DNA from: Muricauda sp. SCSIO 65647
Lineage (GTDB): Bacteria > Bacteroidota > Bacteroidia > Flavobacteriales > Flavobacteriaceae
NCBI RefSeq assembly: GCF_021534965.1
Contig: NZ_CP091037.1
Span: forward strand, 2,334,501 to 2,398,500
DNA: 64,000 nucleotides
Reading direction: 5' to 3'
The translations under genes were made by a program, and so were the position numbers. The stretch's first letter is position 1; every line of letters begins with the position of its first letter. The notes under the pieces are model-generated. The model did not search any database. It was not told where the DNA came from and worked only from the letters and a program-made list of their open reading frames with translations. This document shows, in pieces, positions 9,871 to 19,300 of this stretch.

Positions 9871-11691
9871 ATGAAAATCATGACTGCCAAAGTTCTGTTG
9901 CTGACCATTTGCTTGCTAAAAGGAGTGCCCCTTCCCGCACAGGATGGTCTTTTGAAAAAAGAATTCAAAACCTATTGCAATCCATTGGACATCGACTACT
10001 CTTATATGTCACATTACAGGGCCAAGAACAATGTTTCATACCGCTCGGGTGCTGATCCGGCAGTGGTGAATTTCAATGGAAAATTCTATATGTTCGTGAC
10101 ACGCTCACATGGGTATTGGACTTCTACCGACATGAGTGATTGGCGGTTTATCAAGCCCCAAAGTTGGTATTTTAATGGAAGCAATGCGCCCGCCGCAGCA
10201 GTACATGGTGATAAGATCATCCTTTTGGGCGATCCTTCGGGCCAAGGTGCGGTCATCGAGACGAATAATCCAGATTTGGGTGATTGGAAAACCAATTTTG
10301 CCGTGATCAATATGCCCGGTGGGGTGCAAGACCCTAATCTGTTCGTCGATGATGATGGAAAGGTCTATCTCTATGAGGAGTCGTCGAATAAATGGCCCAT
10401 TCGCGGCGTAGAACTCGATCCTGAAAATTACTATATCCCGATTGGGGAGCAAAAAGACCTTTTTAACCTTGTGCCGGATACGCATGGCTGGGAACGTTTT
10501 GGCCAAGACCACCGATCTGACCTCAAGCCGTTTATCGAAGGCCCGTGGATGATGAAACATAACGACACTTATTATTTAGAGTACGGTGCCCCTGGCACGC
10601 AGTGGAATGTCTATGCCGATGGGGTCTATACCAGTAAAAACCCATTGGGGCCTTTCGAATATGCACCTTACAATCCCATTTCATATAAACCGGGTGGTTT
10701 TTTGAAAGGCTCGGGGCATGGTAGTACCGTTCGAGACAACAATGGCAATTATTGGCATTTTGCTACCATGGCCATTTCGGTGAACTATAAGTTTGAACGT
10801 AGAATTGGCATGTATCCTGCGGGATTTGAACCTGACAATGGGCAAATGTTCGTAAACACTGCCTATGGTGATTACCCACATTACCTACCGTATACCGAGG
10901 TCGAAAACCACAAGAACCGTTTCACAGGCTGGATGTTGTTGTCGTATAAAAAACCTGTCAGCACTAATTCGCCCTTGGTCGAGGGTAAGCCGAACGTGGT
11001 CGATGAGAGTGAGGAAGGCTATATGCAAGAACAAATCACTGATTTTGATAGCAACAGGATCAATGACGAAGAAATTCGTTCATATTGGGTTTCGGCGGCC
11101 AACAATGATTCTATTCATGTGGATATCGATTTGGAAAAAGTTCATGATGTGCATGCCATACAGCTTAATTTTCAGGATTATCAGAGCAACATTTATGGTC
11201 GGCCAAATACGTTACGGCAACAGTTCAAGATTCAAGCTTCACTTGATGGCAAGAATTGGAAGACCATTGCCGATTATTCACAAAACAGGCGCGATATGCC
11301 GCACGGCTATATCGAATTAAAAAAACCAGAGGCTGCCCGGTATGTTCGGTACGACCATGTATATTGCACGAACAATTACTTGGCCATTTCAGAATTGCGA
11401 ATATTCGGAAAGGGTAGGGGAAAGCTGCCCAAAACGCCCAAAAAATTCAGGGCAAGACGACAAGATGATCGTAGAAATGTGGACTTGACCTGGAAACCGG
11501 TTGAAGGAGCCAAAGGCTATGTGGTTTATTGGGGTATTCATGCTGATAAATTGAACCTCTCGGCTTTGCTATACGATGAGCCCAATTATGAACTGCGCGC
11601 CCTGAACACCGACCAGAAGTACTATTATCAAGTAGAGGCCTTTAATGAAAACGGCATCTCGAAAAGAAGTGAGATCATTGCAACGGAGTAA
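9871..11691 (+). CDS. GH43-like glycoside hydrolase with F5/8C and FN3 modules
   Basis: A secreted 606-residue protein with a signal peptide ending PLPAQ. The N-terminal half (about 40-360) is a five-bladed propeller of the GH43 type: SGADPAV carries a likely catalytic base Asp, QDPNLFVDDDGKVYLY the second conserved Asp, and FIEGPWM the likely general acid Glu. Residues about 400-515 resemble an F5/8C discoidin carbohydrate-binding domain and about 525-606 a fibronectin type III domain. GH43 members attack arabinans, xylans and galactans; which bond is cut here is not clear. It is divergent from the regulator and probably belongs to its regulon. A related propeller family with altered specificity is possible. 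Confidence 0.82.
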   Translation: MKIMTAKVLLLTICLLKGVPLPAQDGLLKKEFKTYCNPLDIDYSYMSHYRAKNNVSYRSGADPAVVNFNGKFYMFVTRSHGYWTSTDMSDWRFIKPQSWYFNGSNAPAAAVHGDKIILLGDPSGQGAVIETNNPDLGDWKTNFAVINMPGGVQDPNLFVDDDGKVYLYEESSNKWPIRGVELDPENYYIPIGEQKDLFNLVPDTHGWERFGQDHRSDLKPFIEGPWMMKHNDTYYLEYGAPGTQWNVYADGVYTSKNPLGPFEYAPYNPISYKPGGFLKGSGHGSTVRDNNGNYWHFATMAISVNYKFERRIGMYPAGFEPDNGQMFVNTAYGDYPHYLPYTEVENHKNRFTGWMLLSYKKPVSTNSPLVEGKPNVVDESEEGYMQEQITDFDSNRINDEEIRSYWVSAANNDSIHVDIDLEKVHDVHAIQLNFQDYQSNIYGRPNTLRQQFKIQASLDGKNWKTIADYSQNRRDMPHGYIELKKPEAARYVRYDHVYCTNNYLAISELRIFGKGRGKLPKTPKKFRARRQDDRRNVDLTWKPVEGAKGYVVYWGIHADKLNLSALLYDEPNYELRALNTDQKYYYQVEAFNENGISKRSEIIATE

Positions 11692-11692
11692 T

Positions 11693-11815
11693 ATGAAGCA
11701 AAGCGGTTTTAAAGTATCCATCCGTGCCTAGGCTCGCCTTGTTTTTTTGACCATGGCGCATCTACAGGCTCAAGGCAGATCAAAATCGTTTAGTGTATTT
11801 GAGAGAAAAGGATGA
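11693..11815 (+). pseudogene. Decayed secreted-protein remnant with an in-frame stop
   Basis: A short frame starts with ATG one base after the GH43 stop and reads like a signal peptide: MKQSGFKVSIRA, a TAG stop, then ARLVFLTMAHLQAQ, which ends like a signal-peptidase site. It closes with TGA after 40 codons. The remains look like the first codons of a lost exported protein, trimmed by deletion. The adjacent FGE gene also shows a deletion scar, so this is probably part of one rearranged stretch. No family can be named. Confidence 0.45.
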
Positions 11816-11907
11816 AAAACAATGATGGACAATTGATTGCAATAGTTGGCCAAAGTAAGATTATTGAAACCGATAAGAACAGTATCTTTGAAATCTTAAA
11901 CTTTGTT

Positions 11908-13245
11908 ATGTCATCTTTAAATGTAAGGGCGCGTTTTTATTTTTCTGTTCTTGTGGTGCTCATTTCCTATTCTTGTAAGGATAAGCCCAAGAATGATTCC
12001 CCTCAGAAGAACAGAACAGAACCCATTTCAGTATTGGTCGAGAAACCAGATGGCATGGAAATTCCCGAAGGCATGGTTTGGATCCCGGGGGGAATACTCA
12101 AACAAGGGGCGATATCCTCAGACCCTTTCGCCATGGGCCATGAGCGTCCACAACACACCGTGGCCGTTGATGGCTTTTTTATGGACGCGACCGAAGTCAC
12201 CAATAGCGAATATGCCAAATTTGTGGAAGAAACCGGATATGTGACCGTAGCCGAACGGGCGATTGATTGGGAAGAAATGAAAAAACAGCTTCCCCCTGAT
12301 ACGCCAAAACCACATGATTCCGTCATGCAACCGGGTTCCTTGCTGTTCAAGAAGCCAAAACAGCAGGTTGTTGACCTAAATGATTATTCTCAATGGTGGG
12401 AGTGGAAGGTAGGGGCCAATTGGAGGCATCCCCAAGGACCGGGCAGTGATTTGGACGGAAGGGAAAATTACCCGGTTGTACATATTTCCTATGAAGATGC
12501 CTTGGCCTATTGTGAATGGGCGGGCAGAAGGTTGCCAACAGAGGCCGAATGGGAGTGGGCCGCAAGAGGGGGTTTAAATCAGACCATTTTTCCATGGGGA
12601 AACGACAAGGAGATTTTGAACCAACGTGCGAATACATGGAGCGGTACTTTCCCTATGGATAACGATGGTGATGACGGTTTCAAGAACAAAGCACCAGTGG
12701 CATCATATCCACCAAACGGTTACGGACTCCATGATATCGTAGGCAATGTATGGGAATGGACACAAGATTGGTACAATGCCAGCTATTACAAAAATCGTGT
12801 TGCAGCGAATGATACCCTAATGAACCCGACAGGCCCTGAATCACCTTTGAACCGATACAATCCGTATGCCAAAGAGAAAGTCATCAAAGGCGGGTCATTT
12901 CTCTGCAATGCCAACTATTGCGCAAGTTATCGGGTATCGGCCCGTATGGCCAATTCGCTTGATTCGGCGCAGGAACATTTGGGTTTCAGAACGGTGTTGC
13001 CAGTACGTGCCAAGGCACATGTAATGGCCATTCATAAAGACTTGAACGCGAAGATTGCGTATAATTGCGATATCGATACCGTATTCATCGCCGCGCCCAA
13101 GCATTGGCATGCCCCAATGGCCGTCATGGCGATGCAGGCAGACAAGTATGTGTACGTAGAGAAGCCCTATGGTCATGATCAACATGAAAAAGCCATGCAA
13201 GGCTTGAAACTTGAGTATGAAATGGGTGGGGAACCGAAATTATAG
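11908..13245 (+). CDS. Formylglycine-generating enzyme (SUMF1) lipoprotein with a fused Gfo/Idh-like tail
   Basis: FGE oxidises the active-site cysteine of sulfatases to formylglycine. Residues about 50-368 are the FGE-sulfatase domain: [32 protein letters not shown] and [20 protein letters not shown]. The two cysteines (C333 and C338) match the copper-binding pair of true aerobic FGEs. ATG 11908 is chosen over 11812 because it gives a lipoprotein signal with lipobox SYSC. After the normal FGE end (HLGFRTVL) an extra 75 residues follow, containing [20 protein letters not shown] and [12 protein letters not shown]. That is the NAD-domain signature of Gfo/Idh/MocA dehydrogenases, here without its Rossmann start or catalytic domain. 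It abuts the next gene by 3 bp. The Cys-type sulfatase at 46387-48165 is a possible client. Confidence 0.88.
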   Translation: MSSLNVRARFYFSVLVVLISYSCKDKPKNDSPQKNRTEPISVLVEKPDGMEIPEGMVWIPGGILKQGAISSDPFAMGHERPQHTVAVDGFFMDATEVTNSEYAKFVEETGYVTVAERAIDWEEMKKQLPPDTPKPHDSVMQPGSLLFKKPKQQVVDLNDYSQWWEWKVGANWRHPQGPGSDLDGRENYPVVHISYEDALAYCEWAGRRLPTEAEWEWAARGGLNQTIFPWGNDKEILNQRANTWSGTFPMDNDGDDGFKNKAPVASYPPNGYGLHDIVGNVWEWTQDWYNASYYKNRVAANDTLMNPTGPESPLNRYNPYAKEKVIKGGSFLCNANYCASYRVSARMANSLDSAQEHLGFRTVLPVRAKAHVMAIHKDLNAKIAYNCDIDTVFIAAPKHWHAPMAVMAMQADKYVYVEKPYGHDQHEKAMQGLKLEYEMGGEPKL

Positions 13246-13248
13246 TGA

Positions 13249-14436
13249 ATGAAGCGAAGAGAATTTGTAAAGGGAAGTTTGGCAACCTCGGCAATATTAT
13301 ATGCATCCTCGGCTTTGGGGTTTGAACGAATCAAAAGTGCCAATGAGACCATCAATATCGGAATCGTGGGCACGGGAGACCGCGGTGCCGGGTTGATTCC
13401 CATCATCAACGAGATTCCAAATTTGAGGGTGGTGGCCTGTTGCGATATCATTCCCTTTCGACTCGAAGAAGGTCTGGCAAAAGTTGACGGCCAGATAAAA
13501 GGATATGACGATTACAGAAAGCTGCTAGATGACCAGAATGTGGACGCTGTTCTAGTGGCCACTCCTTTCAATACCCATTCACAAATAGCCATTGACGCTT
13601 TAGATGCGGGCAAGCATGTTTATTGTGAAAAAACCTTGGCAAAAGGCTATGAAGGCATTGAACAATTGGTCAAAAAAGCCTCGGGTACTGACAAAATCTT
13701 TCAAACAGGCCATCAATACCATAGTTCTCGACTATACACCCATATAATAGATCAGATCAAAGAGGGAAAGATCGGGAAGATTTCTGCCGTTGAATGCCAG
13801 TGGAACCGAAATGGCAGTTGGCGCCGCCCTGTGCCAGACCCTAAATGGGAGCGGCTCATCAATTGGCGTATGTACCGTGAATACTCGGGCGGACTATTGG
13901 CCGAACTTTGTTCGCACCAACTTGATTTTACGAATTGGGCGCTAGAGACCGTTCCTGAAAAAGTGATGGGCATTGGCGGTATCGATTATTGGAAAGATGG
14001 CCGTGAAACCTACGACAACATTCACTTGATATATAGCTATCCCGATGGAATAAAGGCCACGTTTACCTGTCTTACGAGCAATGCCATGGGCGATTATAAA
14101 ATCAAGGTATTGGGTGATAAGGGAAGTTATGTGCTTGACTATGTCAAGGCATGGTACTACCCTGAAGGGCGATATGAAAAAGAACTGGGTGAAGTCGATG
14201 GGGTTTCTGGGGCTACCGTGAATTGGGACCATGGCAAAGGTATTCCCGTTGAGATTGACCATGCCGATCCCAGCAAACAGGCCCTGATCGATTTTAAGGA
14301 AAGCATTGTCAACGATCAGCGGCCCATTTCCGATATACATAGTGGGGCCAAAACAGCTCTTTGTGTACAGATGGGACTCGATGCCATGTACAATGGCGAG
14401 ACAATTGAATGGGCCTCAACGGTTCTTTCAGAATAA
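13249..14436 (+). CDS. Gfo/Idh/MocA family oxidoreductase, Tat-type signal
   Basis: A 395-residue NAD(P)-dependent sugar or cyclitol dehydrogenase. The N-terminus MKRREFVKGS followed by a hydrophobic stretch resembles a twin-arginine signal, so export as a folded protein is likely. Then come the Rossmann motif NIGIVGTGDRGAGL, the segment DAVLVATPFNTHSQ, the conserved EK pair (HVYCEKTLAKG, with Thr instead of the usual Pro) and the SHQLDFTNW helix with the likely catalytic His/Asp. It begins 3 bp after the FGE gene, so the two are probably one transcript. Many exported members act in glycan loci on released sugars. The exact substrate cannot be assigned. Confidence 0.9.
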   Translation: MKRREFVKGSLATSAILYASSALGFERIKSANETINIGIVGTGDRGAGLIPIINEIPNLRVVACCDIIPFRLEEGLAKVDGQIKGYDDYRKLLDDQNVDAVLVATPFNTHSQIAIDALDAGKHVYCEKTLAKGYEGIEQLVKKASGTDKIFQTGHQYHSSRLYTHIIDQIKEGKIGKISAVECQWNRNGSWRRPVPDPKWERLINWRMYREYSGGLLAELCSHQLDFTNWALETVPEKVMGIGGIDYWKDGRETYDNIHLIYSYPDGIKATFTCLTSNAMGDYKIKVLGDKGSYVLDYVKAWYYPEGRYEKELGEVDGVSGATVNWDHGKGIPVEIDHADPSKQALIDFKESIVNDQRPISDIHSGAKTALCVQMGLDAMYNGETIEWASTVLSE

Positions 14437-14545
14437 AAACCATGACAGGCCATGATTGAAACCGATTTGGCCAATACCCCATTGTAATTTTTTGGCGCAA
14501 GTATAGACTAATCGAGGGTAAAAGTTTAACCTAAGAACACGTAAA

Positions 14546-15538
14546 ATGCGAATAGCGATCAATGGAATGGGCCGAATAGGAAGAGCGGCCTTAAAAGTGA
14601 TAAATGAGACCCCAGGCTTACAAGTTGTGGCGGTAAACGATATTGTTTCCATAGAGAACACGGCATACCTCTTAAAATATGACACGGTTTATGGAATTTA
14701 CGAGAAAGAAGTTTCCCATGAAGAAGATGCACTTGTTGTTGATGGGCAACGAATTCAATATACCTCGGTACGTAACCCAGAAGATTTGCCTTGGAAAGAA
14801 TTGAATGTAGAGCTTGTTATCGAAAGTACCGGGGTGTTCACCAAGGGTGAGGATGCCGAACGGCACTTAAAAGCGGGTGCAAAGACGGTTGTGATCTCTG
14901 CGCCTACCAAAAGTACAGATACCCCTACGGTGGTTCATGGGGTGAATTCGCAAGATGGTAATGTAAGTGTTTTTTCCTGTGCTAGCTGTACCACCAACAA
15001 CATTAGCCCTGTTGTGGAAATCTTGGGTCGTAGGGTAGGGATCAAAAAGGCGATAATGACCACGGTGCATGCCTACACGGCCTCACAGGGCATCGTGGAT
15101 GCGCCGTCTAAAAAGAACTTCAGAATGGGTAGGGCAGGGGCACAGAATTTGATTCCCACAACAACAGGCGCTGCCATTGCCACTACCAAGGCACTACCCG
15201 AATATTCAGGTAAGTTTGATGGCGTGGCCATTCGCGTACCCGTACCCGTAGGGTCCATTTCCGATATGACCTTTGTAATGGAAAAAGAAGTGACACCGGC
15301 GGAAATCAATCAAATTTTGACGGAAGAAGCCGAAACCGATCGTTATGCCAAGGTATTGGCAGTGACTGATGAACCTATTGTGTCTTCCGATATTATTAAA
15401 AGCCCTTATGCCTCAACTGTCGATTTGGGCATGACCCGGGTCGTCGATGGCGATTTGCTTAAGGTAATGACTTGGTACGATAATGAGTGGGGGTTTACCA
15501 ATCAAATGATACGACAGATTTTGGAGATAAGGGGATAA
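14546..15538 (+). CDS. gap: Glyceraldehyde-3-phosphate dehydrogenase, type I
   Basis: A 330-residue glycolytic enzyme that converts glyceraldehyde-3-phosphate, NAD and phosphate to 1,3-bisphosphoglycerate. It has the NAD motif INGMGRIGR, an Asp after the second strand (VNDIV) that favours NAD, the catalytic Cys in SCASCTTNN, the His in TTVHAYTASQ, and the C-terminal WYDNEWGF signature. Two residues around the active site differ from the common SNASCTTNC form, but the PROSITE-type pattern is intact. It stands 109 bp after the oxidoreductase and is followed by a strong hairpin terminator. Flavobacteria often carry more than one gap gene, so this may be a second copy. Confidence 0.95.
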   Translation: MRIAINGMGRIGRAALKVINETPGLQVVAVNDIVSIENTAYLLKYDTVYGIYEKEVSHEEDALVVDGQRIQYTSVRNPEDLPWKELNVELVIESTGVFTKGEDAERHLKAGAKTVVISAPTKSTDTPTVVHGVNSQDGNVSVFSCASCTTNNISPVVEILGRRVGIKKAIMTTVHAYTASQGIVDAPSKKNFRMGRAGAQNLIPTTTGAAIATTKALPEYSGKFDGVAIRVPVPVGSISDMTFVMEKEVTPAEINQILTEEAETDRYAKVLAVTDEPIVSSDIIKSPYASTVDLGMTRVVDGDLLKVMTWYDNEWGFTNQMIRQILEIRG

Positions 15539-15554
15539 TCTGCACCTTGAAGAT

Positions 15555-15587
15555 AAAAAAAAGCCCGGCCAATTGGCCGGGCTTTTT
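15555..15587. terminator. Bidirectional rho-independent terminator
   Basis: A perfect 8-bp GC stem (GCCCGGCC/GGCCGGGC, with an AATT loop) is flanked by an A-run on the left and a T-run on the right. It therefore ends the gap transcript and can also serve the ackA transcript coming from the other side. Confidence 0.9.
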
Positions 15588-15705
15588 GATGTCTATAATG
15601 TCTCAAACAGGCTTCATTAATAAACATGCCGATGACGATAACCCCTAAATAGGTATGGCCAAGCTGTTCTTGATAAGATCATGGTGAAAGGGCATGGTAA
15701 AATGG

Positions 15706-16893
15706 TTATCTTGATTGCAGCTGATACACCTGTTTTGCAATCTCCAATTCCTCATTGGTTGCCATGACCAAAATTTTGACTTTTGAAGTATCGGTATTGA
15801 TCTCGGGCAGTGAACTTGACCACGTTTCATTTTTAAGATCGTCCAACTGAAGACCGAGATAGCCCATATCGGCACATATGCGTTTTCGCATTCGGCTTGA
15901 ATTTTCGCCAATGCCCGCCGTAAAGACAATGGCATCCAAACCGTTCATCGCAGCAATATAGGCCCCTATATATTTTTTAATACGATAGGCGTTCATCCCA
16001 AGGGCCATTTGGCAGGCCACGTTTCCCTTTTCAGCCTCGGCTTCGATGTCACGCAGATCGCTAAAGCCCGTTAAGCCGAGCATACCACTTTTTTTGGTCA
16101 GCAGGGTGTTTACTTCGTCTAGCGTATATCCCAAATTATCGGCCAGATGAAAAATAATCGAATGGTCGATGTCACCGCTCCGTGAACCCATGATGAGTCC
16201 GTTCGAAGGGGCAAAACCAAGGCTATGGTCCACACTTTTGCCATCGACCACTGCCGTCATACTGCAACCATTGCCCAAATGAATGGTGATGATCTTTGAT
16301 TTTTCTTTCTTTAGGTAAGCAATGGCCTTTTCAGAAACATATTTGTGGCTGGTACCATGAAACCCATAGGACTGTATGCCGTGTTCGTCATAAAACTCGT
16401 TGGGAATGGCATATTTACGCGCTTTTAACGGTATGGTCTGGTGAAATGCCGTATCAAAAACGGCTATCTGTTTGGCTTTGGGGAATAGTTGCTCAGTGAT
16501 GAGGATGCCTTCTAGATTATGGGGATTGTGCAAGGGGGCCAAAGCAGAAAATTCATTGATTTTCTCTTTTACCGCTTCAGTGACCATCGCAGTCTGTGCA
16601 AAAGAATCGCCGCCGTGCACTACCCGATGGCCCACCGCATCGATTTCACCAGATTTTTTTAGTGCCCCATTTTCAGGGTACAGCAATATATCCGCGATTT
16701 TTTGCAATCCTTCCCTATGGCTGGGCACGGTACATTTCTCCCTGATAGCTGCCGTATCGGTCTTGTAGTGCAACATGCTATCTTCAGATCCAATGCGTTC
16801 GACCGTTCCTGAACATATCACCTTTTCATCAGGCATGGCAATCAGTTGAAATTTGATGGAAGAGCTTCCTGAGTTGATGATGAGTATGTTCAT
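15706..16893 (-). CDS. ackA: Acetate kinase
   Basis: A 395-residue cytoplasmic enzyme that interconverts acetyl phosphate + ADP and acetate + ATP. Signatures are present at both ends: LIINSGSSSIKF at the start (phosphate-binding), the GFHGTSHKYVS motif in the middle, the NTLLTKKSGMLGLTG and GEIDAVGHRVVHGG segments, and FTAGIGENSSRMR near the end. Length is that of the family. It lies about 50 bp downstream of pta on the same strand, so the pair forms the classical pta-ackA operon for acetate excretion or assimilation. Confidence 0.97.
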   Translation of the reverse strand: MNILIINSGSSSIKFQLIAMPDEKVICSGTVERIGSEDSMLHYKTDTAAIREKCTVPSHREGLQKIADILLYPENGALKKSGEIDAVGHRVVHGGDSFAQTAMVTEAVKEKINEFSALAPLHNPHNLEGILITEQLFPKAKQIAVFDTAFHQTIPLKARKYAIPNEFYDEHGIQSYGFHGTSHKYVSEKAIAYLKKEKSKIITIHLGNGCSMTAVVDGKSVDHSLGFAPSNGLIMGSRSGDIDHSIIFHLADNLGYTLDEVNTLLTKKSGMLGLTGFSDLRDIEAEAEKGNVACQMALGMNAYRIKKYIGAYIAAMNGLDAIVFTAGIGENSSRMRKRICADMGYLGLQLDDLKNETWSSSLPEINTDTSKVKILVMATNEELEIAKQVYQLQSR

Positions 16894-16944
16894 GCCAAAT
16901 AGTAATTTAAATGCCCATTTTTTGCTGACAAGAAATCTTCCAAT

Positions 16945-19050
16945 TTACATTTCTTGAGCTTGTATGGCCGTAATAATGACCGTATTCACGATATCATTCA
17001 CCGAGCAGCCACGGCTCAGGTCGTTCACTGGTTTTTGAAGGCCCTGTAAGGTGGGGCCTATGGCGAGTGCACCCGTTTCGCGCTGAACTGCTTTATAAGT
17101 ATTGTTGCCCGTGTTCAGGTCGGGAAAGATAAAGACCGTGGCCTGACCGGCCACCTGTGAATCGGGCAGTTTGCTTTTACCGACCTGCAAATCTACCGCA
17201 GCATCATATTGTATGGGACCCTCTACTTTAAGGTCGGGCCGTTTTTGTTTTACCAGTTTGGTGGCATTGCGTACCCGATCCACGTCTTCTCCCGAACCTG
17301 AAGTCCCTGATGAGTATGATAGCATGGCAATTTTGGGCTCGATACCAAAAGCAGTGGAAGTATCTGCCGATGAGATTGCGATTTCAGCCAATTGCTCTGC
17401 CGTAGGTTTGGGGTTGATGGCGCAATCGCCAAAGACCACCACACGGTTGGGCAGGCACATAAAGAAGACAGAAGACACCAATGAAACACCGGGCACGGTT
17501 TTGATGAACTGTAGCGATGGCCGTATGGTGTGTTGGGTAGTATGTGTGGCCCCTGAGACCATACCATCGGCATGGCCCTTATAAACCATCATGGTACCGA
17601 AATAGGCAACATCGGTCATCAGGTCATGCGCCATGGCCCGATTTAGGTTTTTGTGCTTTCGTAACTCGTATAGTGTGTTTACATAGTCATCGAACAAATC
17701 GGACGATGTTGGGTCTATGATCGCTATTTTTTCAATACTGAGACCAAGATCTAATTGTGTTATTTTATTCTTGATCTGCTCTGGGTCACCTAAAAGTGTA
17801 ATGGAGGCCGCATCGGTATCTATAAGCTGTTTGGCAGCCCGCAAGATGCGTTCATCCGACCCCTCGGGCAGTACGATATGTTTCTTATCGGCCTGTGCCC
17901 TTTTGAGCAGGTTGTACTGAAACATTCTAGGCGTGATGCCATTGGGAATAAAGGTTATCAATCTATCGGCAAGCTTTTTTTCAGGGGTGTACTTGGCGAA
18001 ATCCTGTATTGAGGTGGTTATCTTTTGGGTACTTTCCGCGTAGATTTTTGGGGTGATGGCCCCAATGCGATTGGTAATCAGAAAAGTATCACCATCAACG
18101 GATATGATGGGCACGACTTCTGATAGCCCCTCGATCAGTTTAATGATCGATTCTTCGGGCTGTAGACCACCGGTGAGCACAATTCCTGAAATGGCCGGAT
18201 AGTTAGAGGACAAATTCGCCTGTAGGGCGCCCAAGATCACATCTGCCCGATCGCCAGGGGTAATGACCAATGCATTTTCTCGTAAATAGGTCAAATAATT
18301 GCGCAGTTGCATGGCTCCGACCCCAAAATGTCCTGCTTGGTTGTTCAATTGGGCCTCACCGAACAGTACCTCGCCATCCAATTCATCCACAATTTCCTTG
18401 ATGGTAGGGTTGCCCAAGACCGGATTCAACGGAATGGCACTGATCAACACTTCTTTGGGCAGCTCTTTTTTGAGCGCATCGGTCACCAAGGTTACGTTTT
18501 CGGGCTGGATCTTATTGCCGACCACCATCAAAACCTCTACCCCGTTGTCTTTAAAAGAGTCATAGGCAAGGTGCATATCACCGATAAACTCTTCCAACGT
18601 CTTGCCCACGCCACTGGTCACGACAATGGTCGGAATGCCGAGGTTCTTGGCCATCAACACGTTTATATCCCACTCGATAATACCACCTTCCCCTGTAAAA
18701 TCAGTTCCTTCGACCAATACAAAATCAAATCGTTCTTCGATGGCCTTGTACTTTGCAATGATTTTATCGAGTACTTCATCCTCTTTGTTCTTATTGAGCT
18801 TTTTTACCACTTGGCTTCGGGTAAAGGCATAGGCATCATCGTGTTTTAGGTCAAGCTCAAAATAGCTGATGACCGTGCTGATATGGTTATCTTCCCTACC
18901 ATTGTCAAAATCATCGATAATGGGCCTGAAATAACCCACTTTGGCAATCTTGCCCAGCAATACCTGCATCAGCCCAAGGGAAACGATAGATTTACCACTT
19001 TTAGGCTCGGTAGTGGCGATATAAACGGCTTTGTTCATGGAATTCTTCAT
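16945..19050 (-). CDS. pta: Phosphate acetyltransferase (long form)
   Basis: A 701-residue enzyme that converts acetyl-CoA and phosphate to acetyl phosphate. The N-terminal 230 residues are a dethiobiotin-synthetase-like P-loop domain (TEPKSGKSIVSLGL), then a DRTGG-like domain (about 240-350), then the PTA_PTB catalytic domain (about 375-700) with GMVSGATHTTQHTIRP and the late GPTLQGLQKPVNDLSRGC motif. The length matches the long proteobacterial-type Pta. ATG at 19038 (MNKAVYIATTEP) is an equally good start. It is first in the operon with ackA. Confidence 0.96.
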   Translation of the reverse strand: MKNSMNKAVYIATTEPKSGKSIVSLGLMQVLLGKIAKVGYFRPIIDDFDNGREDNHISTVISYFELDLKHDDAYAFTRSQVVKKLNKNKEDEVLDKIIAKYKAIEERFDFVLVEGTDFTGEGGIIEWDINVLMAKNLGIPTIVVTSGVGKTLEEFIGDMHLAYDSFKDNGVEVLMVVGNKIQPENVTLVTDALKKELPKEVLISAIPLNPVLGNPTIKEIVDELDGEVLFGEAQLNNQAGHFGVGAMQLRNYLTYLRENALVITPGDRADVILGALQANLSSNYPAISGIVLTGGLQPEESIIKLIEGLSEVVPIISVDGDTFLITNRIGAITPKIYAESTQKITTSIQDFAKYTPEKKLADRLITFIPNGITPRMFQYNLLKRAQADKKHIVLPEGSDERILRAAKQLIDTDAASITLLGDPEQIKNKITQLDLGLSIEKIAIIDPTSSDLFDDYVNTLYELRKHKNLNRAMAHDLMTDVAYFGTMMVYKGHADGMVSGATHTTQHTIRPSLQFIKTVPGVSLVSSVFFMCLPNRVVVFGDCAINPKPTAEQLAEIAISSADTSTAFGIEPKIAMLSYSSGTSGSGEDVDRVRNATKLVKQKRPDLKVEGPIQYDAAVDLQVGKSKLPDSQVAGQATVFIFPDLNTGNNTYKAVQRETGALAIGPTLQGLQKPVNDLSRGCSVNDIVNTVIITAIQAQEM

Positions 19051-19300
19051 GTTGGCAAGAAAAAATGGCTAAAAGCTTTGGTTCTGACAAGAAATCGTGT
19101 CACCTCGTACTTCTTCGTTAGACACCTGCAAATTTAGGTATAGCATCTTAAAAAGGAAAGGTTGATCAGGGCTTCATTCGAAAAGAATTTACCCATGCGC
19201 TGTCTCGGGCCCGCCTGGCCGTCGGGCTAGCTTTATTTCAAGAAATCTTTTATGGTTCTTGATGGGCCATGGCCCTACCTGAAATTGTTGGCAATACCAT
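19051..19300. other. Gap between slipin and pta
   Basis: About 250 bp between the slipin stop and the pta start on the same strand. I see no RNA gene. It should hold the pta-ackA promoter (minus strand), but no confident -7 box could be picked. Confidence 0.4.

Noticed and set aside
15000-15001. GAPDH active site SCASCTTNN as evidence of a non-functional enzyme
   Set aside because: The catalytic Cys and the required surrounding pattern are intact; the variation is tolerated in the family.
18307-18849. A long plus-strand frame opposite pta
   Set aside because: It is antisense to a well-supported gene and reads as low-complexity protein.
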